This document shows, piece after piece, positions 27,544-35,591 of a stretch of DNA of 64,000 bases. The number at the start of each line of letters is the position of its first letter. Within the stretch, counting starts at the first letter, position 1. Made by a program: the position numbers and the translations under genes. The notes beneath the pieces are model-generated. The model was not told the DNA's origin and searched no databases. It saw only the letters and a list, made by a program, of their open reading frames with translations. The stretch is from Pseudomonadota bacterium (GTDB lineage: Bacteria > Pseudomonadota > Gammaproteobacteria > Steroidobacterales > Steroidobacteraceae), in the NCBI GenBank assembly GCA_016705325.1, contig JADIYJ010000006.1, positions 254,371-318,370 of the forward strand, in the 5' to 3' direction.

Positions 27544-29233
27544 TCACTTCTCGTGCCAGACGATTGCGCGACCCATGCGGGCCCAGCGTTCGAAGTGGGC
27601 GGCGAACACATCCTCGATGCGATTGCGCTTGACCTTCAGCGTCGGCGTGATCAGTTCGTTGTCCACAGTCCACGCCTCGGTCATCGCCACCAGGCAGGCC
27701 ATCTGCTCGTGGGGATCGAGCGCCCGGTTGGTCGACTGCAGCAGCTCGGCGAGCGACGCCTCGAGTTCGGCGCGGCCCGCGGGATCCTGCAGTTTCCGGA
27801 CCGCTTCGTCGTTGAGCATCAACAGGCCGATCGGCTGGCCGAGGTTGGCGCCGGTCACGCAGCAGGCCTCCACGGCCGCGTGCATTACCAGCAGCTCCTC
27901 GATCGGCGCCGGCGCGACGTACTTGCCCTTGCTGGTCTTGAAGATGTCCTTCACGCGACCCGTGATCTTCAGGTTACCCGCGGCGTCGAACGCGCCCTTG
28001 TCACCGGTGTGCATCCAGCCGTCGGCGGTGAATGCCCGCCGGGTCAGCTCGGGTTCCTTGTAGTAGCCGAGCATCGTCGCCGGAGACTTGATCTGGATCT
28101 CGCCGGTGGACGGGTCGAGCCGGCATTGCACGCCAGCGTAGGTCTGGCCCACGGTGCCGATGGCTTGCCCCGGCACGGTGATGTGGGTCGCCGCCAGGTT
28201 CTCGGTCATGCCATAGCCTTCGGCGATGTGCAGCCCGATCCTGGCATACCAGCGGAGCAGTTCCGGCGGCATGGGCGCCGCGCCGCCCGCGGCGAAGATG
28301 CAGTCCTGCAGGCCAAGCGCCCTGAGGATCTTCCGGCGGACCAGGCCCCTGGCGATTGGCAGTTGCAGCAACCGGTCGAGCTTCGCGGCCGGCAGCTTCG
28401 CCAGCACGCCGTGCTGGAACTTGACCCACAACCGCGGCACCGAGAAGAACACGGTCGGCCGGGCTCGCTGCATGTCCGCGGTGAACGTCTGCAGGCTCGG
28501 CGAAGTACACGTGCATGCCGGTGGCGAGCTGGCCGTGCTCGACCAGCGCGCGCTCGACCACGTGCGACAACGGCAGGTAGGACAACATGCGTGTGCTGCC
28601 ATTGAGTGGAACACGCTGCAGTCCGCTCTGCACCGCCCACGCGAACGCCTCGAAGCTGTGCATCACGCCCTTCGGAGCGCCGGTCGTGCCGGACGTGTAG
28701 ATGATCGACGCGAGTTCTTCACCGGGGCGGACCGGCTCGCCCTGGAGCGGCGCCGTGCTCGCGACGATGTCGTCCCACCGCGGACAGTTTTCCTGCGCAT
28801 CCTGCGGCGCCAGCGGGTGGCTGATGCACGGCAGCCCGGCGGGCACACCGGACTTCATGTGGTCCCAGCCATCGAGCTTGCCGACGAACAACAGCCTGGA
28901 CTCGCTGTGCTCGAGAATCTGCCGGATGGTGCCGGGTGCCAGCGTGGGGAACAGCGGCACCGAGACGCAACCCGCGAGCCAGATGGCGAAGTCGCTCAGC
29001 AGCCAGTGCGCCGTGTTCTTCGCGAGAATGGCGATGCGGTCGCCCGGCTGCAGGCCGAGGCCCTGCAGGTGCGCGGTCATGCGTCGCGACTGGTCGAGCA
29101 CTTCGCGCCACGTGTAGTCGCGCACCGCGCCGCCTCCAAGCGGCTGCGTCAGCGCCACCCGCTCGGGCGCGGTCCTTTCCCAGTGGTACAGTCGCTGGAG
29201 TGCCAGCGCATCGTCGGTAATGATCGTGGCCAT
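27544..29233 (-). pseudogene. Long-chain acyl-CoA synthetase, frameshifted
   Basis: AMP-forming acyl-CoA ligase of the long-chain (FadD/ACSL-like) type. Frame 1 runs from MATIITDDALALQRLYHWER through the ATP-binding motif YTSGTTGAPKGVMH and LSYLPLSHVVER to HVYFAE near 28505. Frame 2 takes over at SLQTFTADMQRARPTVFFSV and includes GYGMTENLA, TGDKG and the lysine region KDIFKTSKGKYVAPAPIE. Joining the frames needs a change of two bases (an AG repeat unit is probably missing). Otherwise it is complete. It would activate fatty acids for the acyltransferases and beta-oxidation enzymes nearby. Could be a sequencing error. Confidence 0.85.
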
Positions 29234-29262
29234 GTCCGATCGAGCCCCGAGTCAGGGAGTAT

Positions 29263-29688
29263 TCACGAACCCGCCGCAGCCATGGCGTCCTGCGTCGGCC
29301 GGTTCCAGCCCAGCCGCGGATTGCTCGCAATCCAACCCCGGGCGTCAGCGACGGTGGCGAAGTCCGCCACGCAGTACGGCGAGACGCCGAGCGACTCGTA
29401 GTAGCGGGCCAGGGCCACTTCTTTCGGGTCCGTGGCGACGATGGCATGCACGGTGTCCGGACTGCTGTAGAAATACAGCCGTTCGTGCTCCGCGCAGGTC
29501 TTCAGGTCGAGTTCGGTGATGTCCGCGGCCGGCTGGGCTTCCAGGTAATCGGAAATGATGTAGCGGATGCCCTCGTAGCGCACGTCGGTGCGCATTTCCT
29601 TGTTGGCTTCACGAAACTCGCCGAGGGTGATGACGCCGAAGAAGCGCCGGTAGACCCCGTGTCCTTCCCACCTGATTCGATACGGCAT
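29263..29688 (-). CDS. Hypothetical protein, 141 aa
   Basis: A compact alpha/beta protein: MPYRIRWEGHGVYRRFFGVI, then FREANKEMRTDVRYEGIRYI and LARYYESLGVSPYCVADFAT. The order resembles small STAS-like or SpoIIAA-like conserved hypotheticals, but I cannot assign the family. No signal peptide or membrane helix. It stands 29 bases upstream of the acyl-CoA synthetase gene on the same strand. Confidence 0.65.
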   Translation of the reverse strand: MPYRIRWEGHGVYRRFFGVITLGEFREANKEMRTDVRYEGIRYIISDYLEAQPAADITELDLKTCAEHERLYFYSSPDTVHAIVATDPKEVALARYYESLGVSPYCVADFATVADARGWIASNPRLGWNRPTQDAMAAAGS

Positions 29689-29996
29689 CGTGGCTGCCCC
29701 TCCACCAGACTGGTCGTCGACAGCTCAACATTGGCCCGACCGGCGATGCAGTCAATCCGTAATTGCAGAAGCCGGCAATCGCGCCGGAAGCCAGGACTGT
29801 GCGATCCGTCAGGCTCCGCCCCCATCCTTGCGCCGGGTTATGCGCGAGTCCCGCGGCAGGTCGCCTTGCCACCCATGGCAGGCGGGGAAAATCGAGCGCG
29901 GCGCCCGATGCCAAACGTCATGACTGCCTCGCTGTCGGGCGCCTGCACGAAGTCGCCGCCGTCGAACGGCGTCACGAGTCCACGAACGCAGGATGC
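29689..29996. other. Interval without recognisable gene
   Basis: Contains short frames on both strands but nothing protein-like over a useful length. It may include decayed downstream sequence of the adjacent sirtuin remnant. Confidence 0.4.
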
Positions 29997-30243
29997 GATA
30001 GCCAGCGTGCGGATGTGTCTGCCGGTAAAGCCGTTGGCGGTGGCCGTACCAGGCCCAGGCCGTTGTCGGGTCGGTATCGAAGCGACAGGGCTGTGCCATT
30101 TCGCGAAACGTCTGCCCGGACGCATCGAACACCGCCTGCAGCGGCTGCAGCTCCGGATCGTCGGGCGATGCGGCGAGCATGCACAGCTGCGGGCTCAGGG
30201 CGTGAGCCCGGGCGGCATCGCCCGCCCAGCGCGAATGCAACAA
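29997..30243 (-). pseudogene. Sirtuin (Sir2-family deacylase) remnant
   Basis: One frame carries FREMAQPCRFDTDPTTAWAW followed by YGHRQRLYRQTHPHAGYRIL, close to the segment between the NAD-binding GAG motif and the catalytic His of one bacterial Sir2 subfamily. The GAGIS motif, the TxNVDG motif and the zinc Cys residues are all missing. The sequence on each side is unrelated or out of frame, so this is a fragment. It lies directly after the DUF222/HNH gene. Confidence 0.45.
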
Positions 30244-30246
30244 TAC

Positions 30247-31491
30247 CTATGTCGCACCGTCCCGCTCCACTGGCTTGTCTGCCGCCGCAGACCTGAACAG
30301 CAGCGAGTCGATGGCGATGCCGTAATCCATCTGCTCGCCGCGCCAGCCGGTGGTAGCGGTACCGGAATCGATTTTGATGCCGCTCTTTTCATGCGCGGCG
30401 GGCAGGTCTCGCCAATCCGCCAGCGGCCGAGTGTGCCCCGGCGCGCAACCGTGCAGCGATTCGCCCCTGGCATTGGTAAATCGCCACGCACCGTCATCGC
30501 AGCGCTCCATCTTGAGGCCGCCTTCGTGCACGGCGCGATGATGGAACCGGCACAACGTAGCCAGGTTTGAGAGCTTGGTCTCGCCGCCGTCCGCCCAGTG
30601 CTCGACGTGGTGCCCGTCCACGTAGCGCTTGTGATTGCAGCCAGGAAACACGCAGCCTCTATCGCGAGCAGCCAGTGCGCGGCGCAACGCCGGCGGAATA
30701 CTGCGTGTCTTGCGGCCCACGTCGAGCGGCTCGCCCTGCTCGTCTTCGGTGATTTCGACCTTGCTGCAGTCACACGCGAGGCGCCGCGCGGTTTCCACCG
30801 GAATTGCAGGGCCATCATCGAGCTCGCAACGACCGGCCTCACCCTTGCGCAGCGTGGCTTCGTCAATGTGCACGACGACCTGGTGCAGATTGCCGCCTTT
30901 CATCGCCGCGGCGCCGTGCTGCAGGAGGCTTTCGGCCATGACGACGAGTGCGTCGGCACGACGCATGGCCGGTGTCGACGTTTCAGCTGAAACGTGCAGC
31001 GAATCTTTACAATCGTCCGGCAGCGGAATCTCCGGCAAGGCCGCTTCAATCGCCTTGAGAAACAGCGCACCACTCTCGGCAGTGAGCTGCAATTTGACCA
31101 CCAGCGAACCGTCGTGGTCGTGAAAATACGTGAGCCGCCGTTGCGAGTACTGCCGCGCCTCGCGCGAAAGTTCCTCGACTTCCTGCACGCGTCGAAACTG
31201 CCGCACGAGCGTCTCGACGTGATGCGTGGTGCCGTTCAGCGCCACGTTGAGCAGCACGTCTTCGATGGCCGGCGTCGCCACGCGCGTGAGCGCCCGCGCC
31301 TTGGAGTAGCTCAACCGCCCGTTCGACATTGCCAAGGAAATCTTCGGCAGGGACTCAATGGCCCTGGCCACGCGCACCTTCTCGCGCGCCGCACCGAGAT
31401 CGAGCCCGCATTTCCAGCTGAGCCAGTGCGCACACGACTGCGTGGCGCCATCCGACCAGCCGTTGCGACGGTCGAACTCGGCGATCAACAC
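30247..31491 (-). CDS. DUF222 / HNH endonuclease-like protein, 5' end out of frame
   Basis: The open frame gives 414 residues: a DUF222 (13E12-type) helical domain (EFDRRNGWSDGATQSCAHWL onward) and a C-terminal HNH domain with CVFPGCNHKRYVDGHHVEHW and LATLCRFHHRAVH. HNH domains cut DNA; for these proteins the true role is not settled. The likely natural start is the ATG at 31658 (MEYAPQDA), but that frame runs into a stop: a shift occurs between it and this frame near a 12-bp tandem repeat. The frame itself extends up to ELEAQITELAGHLNAANHRW without a start. A LexA box lies 12 bases before the 31658 ATG, so damage induction is expected. Codons for DSLHVSAETS include one of the four dispersed palindromes. 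Confidence 0.75.
   Translation of the reverse strand: MLIAEFDRRNGWSDGATQSCAHWLSWKCGLDLGAAREKVRVARAIESLPKISLAMSNGRLSYSKARALTRVATPAIEDVLLNVALNGTTHHVETLVRQFRRVQEVEELSREARQYSQRRLTYFHDHDGSLVVKLQLTAESGALFLKAIEAALPEIPLPDDCKDSLHVSAETSTPAMRRADALVVMAESLLQHGAAAMKGGNLHQVVVHIDEATLRKGEAGRCELDDGPAIPVETARRLACDCSKVEITEDEQGEPLDVGRKTRSIPPALRRALAARDRGCVFPGCNHKRYVDGHHVEHWADGGETKLSNLATLCRFHHRAVHEGGLKMERCDDGAWRFTNARGESLHGCAPGHTRPLADWRDLPAAHEKSGIKIDSGTATTGWRGEQMDYGIAIDSLLFRSAAADKPVERDGAT
30978..30995. repeat. 18-bp dispersed palindrome, copy 1 (inside the HNH gene)
   Basis: ACGTTTCAGCTGAAACGT, a perfect palindrome. It is followed by GCAGCGAATCTTTACAATCG, shared with copy 2 apart from two mismatches. It is in frame in the DUF222/HNH gene, encoding VSAET. 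Confidence 0.8.
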
Positions 31492-31586
31492 CAGCCAGCG
31501 GTGATTGGCCGCGTTGAGGTGGCCCGCCAGCTCCGTGATCTGCGCTTCGAGTTCGCGGATCGAGAGGCCGCTGTCCGTAGCGTCCT

Positions 31587-31634
31587 GGCATTCCGGGTGG
31601 CATTCCGGGTGGCATTCCGGGTGGCATTCCGGGT
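31587..31634. repeat. Four tandem 12-bp repeats
   Basis: GGCATTCCGGGT four times without mismatch. In the HNH frame (minus strand) this encodes HPEC repeated; in the frame of the upstream ATG it encodes TRNA repeated. As units are 12 bp, gain or loss of a unit would not restore the frame. Confidence 0.95.
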
Positions 31635-31669
31635 GGCGTCTTGTGGGGCGTATTCCATGGCCGCACCGA

Positions 31670-31689
31670 TACTGTGTTTATATACAGTA
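31670..31689. promoter_or_regulatory. LexA (SOS) box upstream of the DUF222/HNH gene
   Basis: TACTGTGTTTATATACAGTA has perfect outer arms TACTGT/ACAGTA around 8 AT-rich bases, matching the gammaproteobacterial consensus CTGT-N8-ACAG; symmetry extends one base further each side. It ends 12 bases before the ATG at 31658 on the minus strand, so bound LexA would block the promoter. It also lies about 135 bases upstream of the plus-strand PIN toxin gene. Confidence 0.85.
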
Positions 31690-31792
31690 TCGTAACAGAA
31701 TCACCACTATCCACAAGCGCATTTTCGACGAAAACATCGAGAAACACCGAGGAATCTGCCGCGTCGGAACCGCCCAGCGCACAGACTTGAAA

Positions 31793-31806
31793 CATCCTAT
31801 AGGATG
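31793..31806. promoter_or_regulatory. Probable operator of the PIN/RHH toxin-antitoxin pair
   Basis: Perfect 14-bp palindrome CATCCTATAGGATG directly upstream of the PIN gene; it overlaps an alternative ATG at 31804. Autorepression by the ribbon-helix-helix antitoxin is typical for such modules. Confidence 0.55.
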
Positions 31807-31824
31807 TCATATCTTTTCCAGACG

Positions 31825-32247
31825 ATGCGCGTCGTGCTGGACACCTCGATTCTGGTGGCGGGCCTGCGCAGCCGGCGGGGGGCGAGCAATCGATTGCTGA
31901 TGCTGGTCGCCGAAGGCCGCTGTATAACTCTGGTCACGACCGCCATATTCCTCGAATACGAAGCCGTGCTCGTGCGGCCCGAGCACCGACTGGCCACGGG
32001 CATGAGCGAAGGCGACGTCGCCGAATTTCCTGCGGCCCTCGCCAGCGCCGCTGAACCGGTGGACGTTCATTTCATGTGGCGCCCGCAGTTGTCGGACCCG
32101 GCGGATGAACTGATCCTCGAGGCGGCCGTTAACGGCCAGGCCGAAGCGATCGTCACGCACAACGCTCGCGACTTCCACCCTGCATTCAGAATTTTCGGTA
32201 TCCCGGTGACGTCGCCGGCACAGGTCCTGAAGGAGCTGTCGAAATGA
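31825..32247 (+). CDS. PIN-domain toxin (type II TA)
   Basis: 140 residues. Acidic residues of the PIN ribonuclease fold are present: VVLDTSILVAG at the N-terminus, FLEYEAVL, LSDPADELILEAA and IVTHNARDF. It would cleave RNA in the cytoplasm. I start at MRVVLDTS, the usual PIN N-terminus; an ATG 7 codons earlier lies inside the upstream palindrome. The stop overlaps the antitoxin start (ATGA), so toxin precedes antitoxin. Confidence 0.8.
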   Translation: MRVVLDTSILVAGLRSRRGASNRLLMLVAEGRCITLVTTAIFLEYEAVLVRPEHRLATGMSEGDVAEFPAALASAAEPVDVHFMWRPQLSDPADELILEAAVNGQAEAIVTHNARDFHPAFRIFGIPVTSPAQVLKELSK

Positions 32248-32489
32248 GCAAGAGCACCTACCCGCTGAAGCTACCAACCTCGGTGAAGAACGCGGCTGCG
32301 GAACTCGCCAAGCTCGATGGCGTGTCCTTGAATCAGTTCATCGCCGCGGCGGTAGCCGAAAAAGTCGGCACGATTCGCACCGCGCGTGACTTCCTGCACG
32401 ATCGCGCTGGATCGGCAAAGCCCAGGGACATGATGAAGTACCTGCGCCGTGCACCCAAGGTCGCGCCGGTGCCAGGCGACGAACGCTGA
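32244..32489 (+). CDS. Ribbon-helix-helix antitoxin (HicB/Arc-like)
   Basis: 81 residues. The fold is seen in YPLKLPTSVKNAAAELAKLD then GVSLNQFIAAAVAEKV, the pattern of RHH antitoxins annotated as HicB-like but paired with PIN toxins. The basic tail (YLRRAPKVAPVPGDER) would contact the toxin. Overlaps the toxin gene by 4 bases. Confidence 0.75.
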   Translation: MSKSTYPLKLPTSVKNAAAELAKLDGVSLNQFIAAAVAEKVGTIRTARDFLHDRAGSAKPRDMMKYLRRAPKVAPVPGDER

Positions 32490-32496
32490 TCGCACG

Positions 32497-32620
32497 GAAT
32501 TCGCCATCTTCACCCAGCTCTTCCTGCTGGAAGGCGGCCTGTTCGTGGCGGCGATGATCGCCAGACCACCGCACACCGAGTCGGCGCCGCCGGAGAGTCG
32601 TAACGATCCACTGGGTTGAA
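32497..32620 (+). pseudogene. Possible C-terminal fragment of a membrane protein
   Basis: Open frame reading TEFAIFTQLFLLEGGLFVAA then MIARPPHTESAPPES to a stop, with one hydrophobic stretch. No start of its own. It may be a relic between two TA modules. Weak evidence. Confidence 0.25.
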
Positions 32621-32627
32621 CCCTGGC

Positions 32628-33074
32628 TTACGCTGGCCCCAGGACCCGCAGTCCTGCCACTTGCGCGAGCGCCTTGTCGTGCGTAATCAGCGCGGCCGCG
32701 CCGACGCGAATCGCCGTCGCGACCTGGATCGCATCCGGCAATCGCAGCCGATATGCCGAACGGATACGCGCTGCCTCGACGGCCGTCTCTGCATCGAGCG
32801 GCGCCACCTGCCAGCCCAGTCCGCGCGTCAACGCCTCGCGATACTGTGCCGTACGCAACTCATCGCCCGACGCGATCGGTCCCGCAAGGACCTCGGCGAG
32901 CGTCACCGTGGAGATCACGATCGACGCGTCGCCGGATTCCGCGGCGTGAAAAACCTCTGCGAACCGCGCGGCGAACCGCGCGTGTCCCTCCAGCCAGTAA
33001 ATGATCGGCGCCGTGTCGACCACCAGGACCGGATTCTGCGGCAGCCCAGCCAGCAGCGGGGCGGCCTTCACCAC
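32628..33074 (-). CDS. vapC: VapC-type PIN-domain toxin
   Basis: 148 residues. PIN residues in order: VVDTAPIIYWLEG (first Asp), STVTLAEVLAGP (Glu), LRLPDAIQVATAI (Asp) and LITHDKALAQV (Asp). A typical VapC ribonuclease. GTG start, two adjacent GTG codons, overlapping the antitoxin stop. The upstream antitoxin gene is Phd/YefM-like. Confidence 0.85.
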   Translation of the reverse strand: MVKAAPLLAGLPQNPVLVVDTAPIIYWLEGHARFAARFAEVFHAAESGDASIVISTVTLAEVLAGPIASGDELRTAQYREALTRGLGWQVAPLDAETAVEAARIRSAYRLRLPDAIQVATAIRVGAAALITHDKALAQVAGLRVLGPA

Positions 33075-33316
33075 TCGTTGCGCATCCGGTCAACCCAGGC
33101 CGCGGCGCTCTTGCCCCACAGGCCCGCGCCTGAACCGCGCAATGCCACGACCGACGGGCGCGGTCTTGCATCCGGCAATGAGTCGATGGGGACCAGCGCC
33201 GCATACGGCTTGCCGCGCTTGGTGATGATCACGGCTTGTCCTGCATGCGCGCCTTCCAGCAGCGACGGCAGCTGCTGGCGTGTTTCTTCTACACCGCTGT
33301 AACGACGCCTGGGCAT
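33068..33316 (-). CDS. vapB: Phd/YefM-family antitoxin (VapB role)
   Basis: 82 residues: YSGVEETRQQLPSLLEGAHA then AVIITKRGKPYAALVPIDSL, the standard prevent-host-death fold that dimerises on DNA and neutralises the toxin through its C-terminal helix (GLWGKSAAAWVDRMR). Precedes vapC with overlap. Its own promoter carries a strong inverted repeat just upstream. Confidence 0.85.
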   Translation of the reverse strand: MPRRRYSGVEETRQQLPSLLEGAHAGQAVIITKRGKPYAALVPIDSLPDARPRPSVVALRGSGAGLWGKSAAAWVDRMRNEW

Positions 33317-33338
33317 GGGAGTCTCCGGGTTGATCCAG

Positions 33339-33357
33339 ACTGTACGGAACGTACAGT
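33339..33357. promoter_or_regulatory. Inverted-repeat operator of the Phd/VapC module
   Basis: ACTGTACG-GAA-CGTACAGT: two perfect 8-bp arms with a 3-base spacer, 22 bases upstream of the antitoxin ATG. Expected binding site for the antitoxin dimer. Confidence 0.65.
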
Positions 33358-33363
33358 TTGTGC

Positions 33364-34527
33364 TCAAGCTCGCCGGCGCACTGCGAGCAGCAACGAAACC
33401 GCCAGCAAGGCGAGCATCAACGCGCGAAGCGGGAACGCGATCGCCAGCACCAGCGGCGTCAACAGCGTCCGCACGAGGGACCGCAGCCACGCGTGCTCGG
33501 CGATGACGGCCGCCATTGGTGGTGAATATCGGTAGTAGAAGTCGATGAATGCGCGCCCGAGCGCGGTGCGTTGCAGGTAACGGTCGCGGAATTCCCGCAG
33601 CATCGTGACGTGCGGTTCGAGCGGCGAGCCATAGGCGGCCGTGGCGATGAAGCACTGCACGGTCGCGCCGCTATTCGGTCCGTCCACCGAGCAGTCGGTG
33701 AAAGGCGGGATATCACTCGTCGCAGTGGCCTGGTTGTTCGTCGTCAGGTAGTCGGTATCGCTGCTCGACGTCGCGAAGGCAGACGTCGCCGTCTGCTGTT
33801 GCGTGTTCCTGAAGTCGTCCGAGACCAGGTGCAGCGCGATTTGCGTTCCGGCAGTGATCGCCGGCACCGTGCAACGCGTGGCAGTGCAGCCAGTGTTGTC
33901 GAAACGGAGTCCCGGGATCGACGTCGGTGCCTGGGTCAGGTCGACGTACACGTTGCTGGCGTCATCCGGGCCCCGGTTCGTCACGTACACGAACGCGTCG
34001 AGGTGGCGGGAAACAGTGCAGGGAAGCACAAAGGTGCCGTTGGCGCTGACGCCCAGGTCGACACAGCGGTCGGCCGCGGTTCGCTTCACCGCCGCGACCG
34101 CCCGATTGTTCGATGCTTGCGTATCGAGGGCGAGGTTGCTGACCGCCACATTGACGCTGCAGGGCGGCTGGGTCGTCGCCGCGACGATGGCGGGGATGAC
34201 CAGCGTGGCGTTGGCACCCGCCGCCAGCGCGCCGATGGACCAGGTGCCGTTCGCAGCGTCGTACGTTCCGGTACTCGGAAATGCGGCCATCCCCGCCGGA
34301 ATCTTCAGCTCCGCCGGCAGCTGGTTCGTGACCTGCACGCCACTCGCGGCATCGGTACCAATGTTGCTGGCGGTGATCGTGAACTGGACGGGCTGCCCGG
34401 CCGCCGGTACCGCGGTATCGACGGTCATCTGCAGTGCAATGTCCGGCGCCGCGCAGAGCCGTTGGGGCATCAGCGCGAGGAACGCGACCGCGGTGAGCAC
34501 GATCACTCGAACTTTATGCAGCCGCAT
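33364..34527 (-). CDS. Exported DUF11-like protein with CFI-box C-terminus
   Basis: 387 residues. A signal peptide (to about residue 28) is followed by two Ig-like repeats of DUF11/CARDB type (FTITASNIGTDAASGVQVTN; YVTNRGPDDASNVYVDL). Near the C-terminus is the CFI-box (CFIATAAYGSPLEPHVTMLR), then REFRDRYLQ and FYYRYSPPMA, a membrane helix and RRRA. This C-terminal arrangement marks envelope proteins with a proposed sorting signal. It is the only large non-TA gene in a 5-kb TA-rich stretch. A TTG 7 codons earlier is an unlikely start. Confidence 0.75.
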   Translation of the reverse strand: MRLHKVRVIVLTAVAFLALMPQRLCAAPDIALQMTVDTAVPAAGQPVQFTITASNIGTDAASGVQVTNQLPAELKIPAGMAAFPSTGTYDAANGTWSIGALAAGANATLVIPAIVAATTQPPCSVNVAVSNLALDTQASNNRAVAAVKRTAADRCVDLGVSANGTFVLPCTVSRHLDAFVYVTNRGPDDASNVYVDLTQAPTSIPGLRFDNTGCTATRCTVPAITAGTQIALHLVSDDFRNTQQQTATSAFATSSSDTDYLTTNNQATATSDIPPFTDCSVDGPNSGATVQCFIATAAYGSPLEPHVTMLREFRDRYLQRTALGRAFIDFYYRYSPPMAAVIAEHAWLRSLVRTLLTPLVLAIAFPLRALMLALLAVSLLLAVRRRA

Positions 34528-34609
34528 GAGAAGGCCTCGTTGTTCCAATCCCGCCCGATTCGAATCGTGGATCTTGCCACCCCGCAGCAGGCCGAGGGCG
34601 ACGCCTTGG

Positions 34610-34627
34610 ACGTTTCAGCTGAAACGT
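34610..34627. repeat. 18-bp dispersed palindrome, copy 2
   Basis: ACGTTTCAGCTGAAACGT followed by GCAGCGAATCTTGACAATC, nearly identical to the flank of copy 1. On the minus strand it would encode DCQDSLHVSAETS, as in the HNH gene (DCKDSLHVSAETS), so this may be a small fragment of a second DUF222/HNH gene. Confidence 0.8.
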
Positions 34628-34652
34628 GCAGCGAATCTTGACAATCTTCCGG

Positions 34653-35033
34653 CTACGCAGCCGGACCTTTTCGCTTTCTGGATCCGCTCGCTCGACGGTC
34701 ACTCTTTCCCACGGTCGCGGTCTTCAGCCGAACCGGATCCCGGTCCCGAAACCGGCAGACGAGTTCGAGCTCACCGCCCATCGCTCGGACAAATCCATCG
34801 AGCGTCGACAACAGCATGTCGCCGCGCTGCTCCATCCGCGAGATTTCGTGTTGTCCCTTATTGAGCCCGCGCGCCACCTGCACCTGGGTCAGCCCGAGTG
34901 CCCGGCGCAGTTCACGCAGCGAAGTCTCCTCCGCGATCAGTTGAGTCTTCCTGCGCGTAACGGCTCGCCGCTGAGCGAGCGGTAAACGACCGATCACCTG
35001 TTCGAGCGTCGGGCCTTTTTCGGAGAGTTTCAT
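34653..35033 (-). CDS. higA: XRE-family antitoxin (HigA type)
   Basis: 126 residues. A helix-turn-helix lies at about residues 40-95 (LRELRRALGLTQVQVARGLN, GQHEISRMEQRGDMLLSTLD) with GFVRAMGGELELVCRF after it, usual for HigA-like antitoxins, and a basic tail (RRASGSRKRKGPAA). Starts 10 bases after the toxin gene. Represses its own promoter by analogy. Confidence 0.82.
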   Translation of the reverse strand: MKLSEKGPTLEQVIGRLPLAQRRAVTRRKTQLIAEETSLRELRRALGLTQVQVARGLNKGQHEISRMEQRGDMLLSTLDGFVRAMGGELELVCRFRDRDPVRLKTATVGKSDRRASGSRKRKGPAA

Positions 35034-35043
35034 GTGCGGCGTC

Positions 35044-35397
35044 TCAATGGAATTGGCTCAGGTGTGATGAGAATCGTCGGTCCGCTCTGGCGATCAGCTG
35101 TCGATAAAACTGTTTCATGGCAACACCCGATTTGTCTCCAGCCGCCAGCAGGATCGCCTCTCGCCTGACGTCAAACGCGAACGCGACCCGCCAGACACCA
35201 CCGGCCGCATCGAATCGAAGCTCCTTCATGTTGGCGAACTTCGATCCCTTCAGCCGATCGACTCGCGGACGGCCTGCGTGCGGACCGAACTGCTCGATGA
35301 CGCTGGCCTGTGCCAACAACTCGATTTGCACGGCCGACGGCAAGCGTTGGAACTCAGCCGCAAACTCGCGGGCAAACCGAACCGTCCAAGCCACCAA
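35044..35397 (-). CDS. higB: RelE/HigB-type toxin
   Basis: 117 residues: RFAREFAAEFQRLPSAVQIE at the N-terminus, DRLKGSKFANMKELRFDAAG and VWRVAFAFDVRREAILLAAG in the core, and KQFYRQLIARADRRFSSHLS at the end. This is the HigB-like family of the RelE superfamily that cleaves mRNA on the ribosome. Start is TTG or the next codon GTG. First gene of the toxin-first pair. Confidence 0.82.
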   Translation of the reverse strand: MVAWTVRFAREFAAEFQRLPSAVQIELLAQASVIEQFGPHAGRPRVDRLKGSKFANMKELRFDAAGGVWRVAFAFDVRREAILLAAGDKSGVAMKQFYRQLIARADRRFSSHLSQFH

Positions 35398-35414
35398 ATT
35401 ATGCCTTGAGTTTC

Positions 35415-35434
35415 ATATGTTTTTAAACACATAT
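35415..35434. promoter_or_regulatory. Inverted-repeat operator of the higBA module
   Basis: ATATGT-N8-ACATAT in an AT-rich patch 17 bases upstream of the toxin start. Fits an operator for the XRE antitoxin and probably overlaps the -10 region. Confidence 0.55.
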
Positions 35435-35591
35435 ATTTGCTGGCGTGGTTAGCCGCCACACCCATACGGTGCGACGGCAATGAATCGGCCTCACCTGGAT
35501 AAGCGGCCCAGATTTAGCAGCAATTCGGCGGCCGGCGGTGACGCCAAGGAGTCCCGGATTCCGGGTGAGATCTCCCGGGAACCGGGCGACG

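Noticed and set aside
30978..30995. Terminator or operator inside the HNH gene
   Set aside because: It is in frame within a coding region and recurs elsewhere with shared flanks, so it was recorded as a dispersed repeat.
31587..31634. CRISPR-like repeat array
   Set aside because: Units are 12 bp, directly adjacent, without spacers, and lie in coding sequence: a microsatellite-type repeat.
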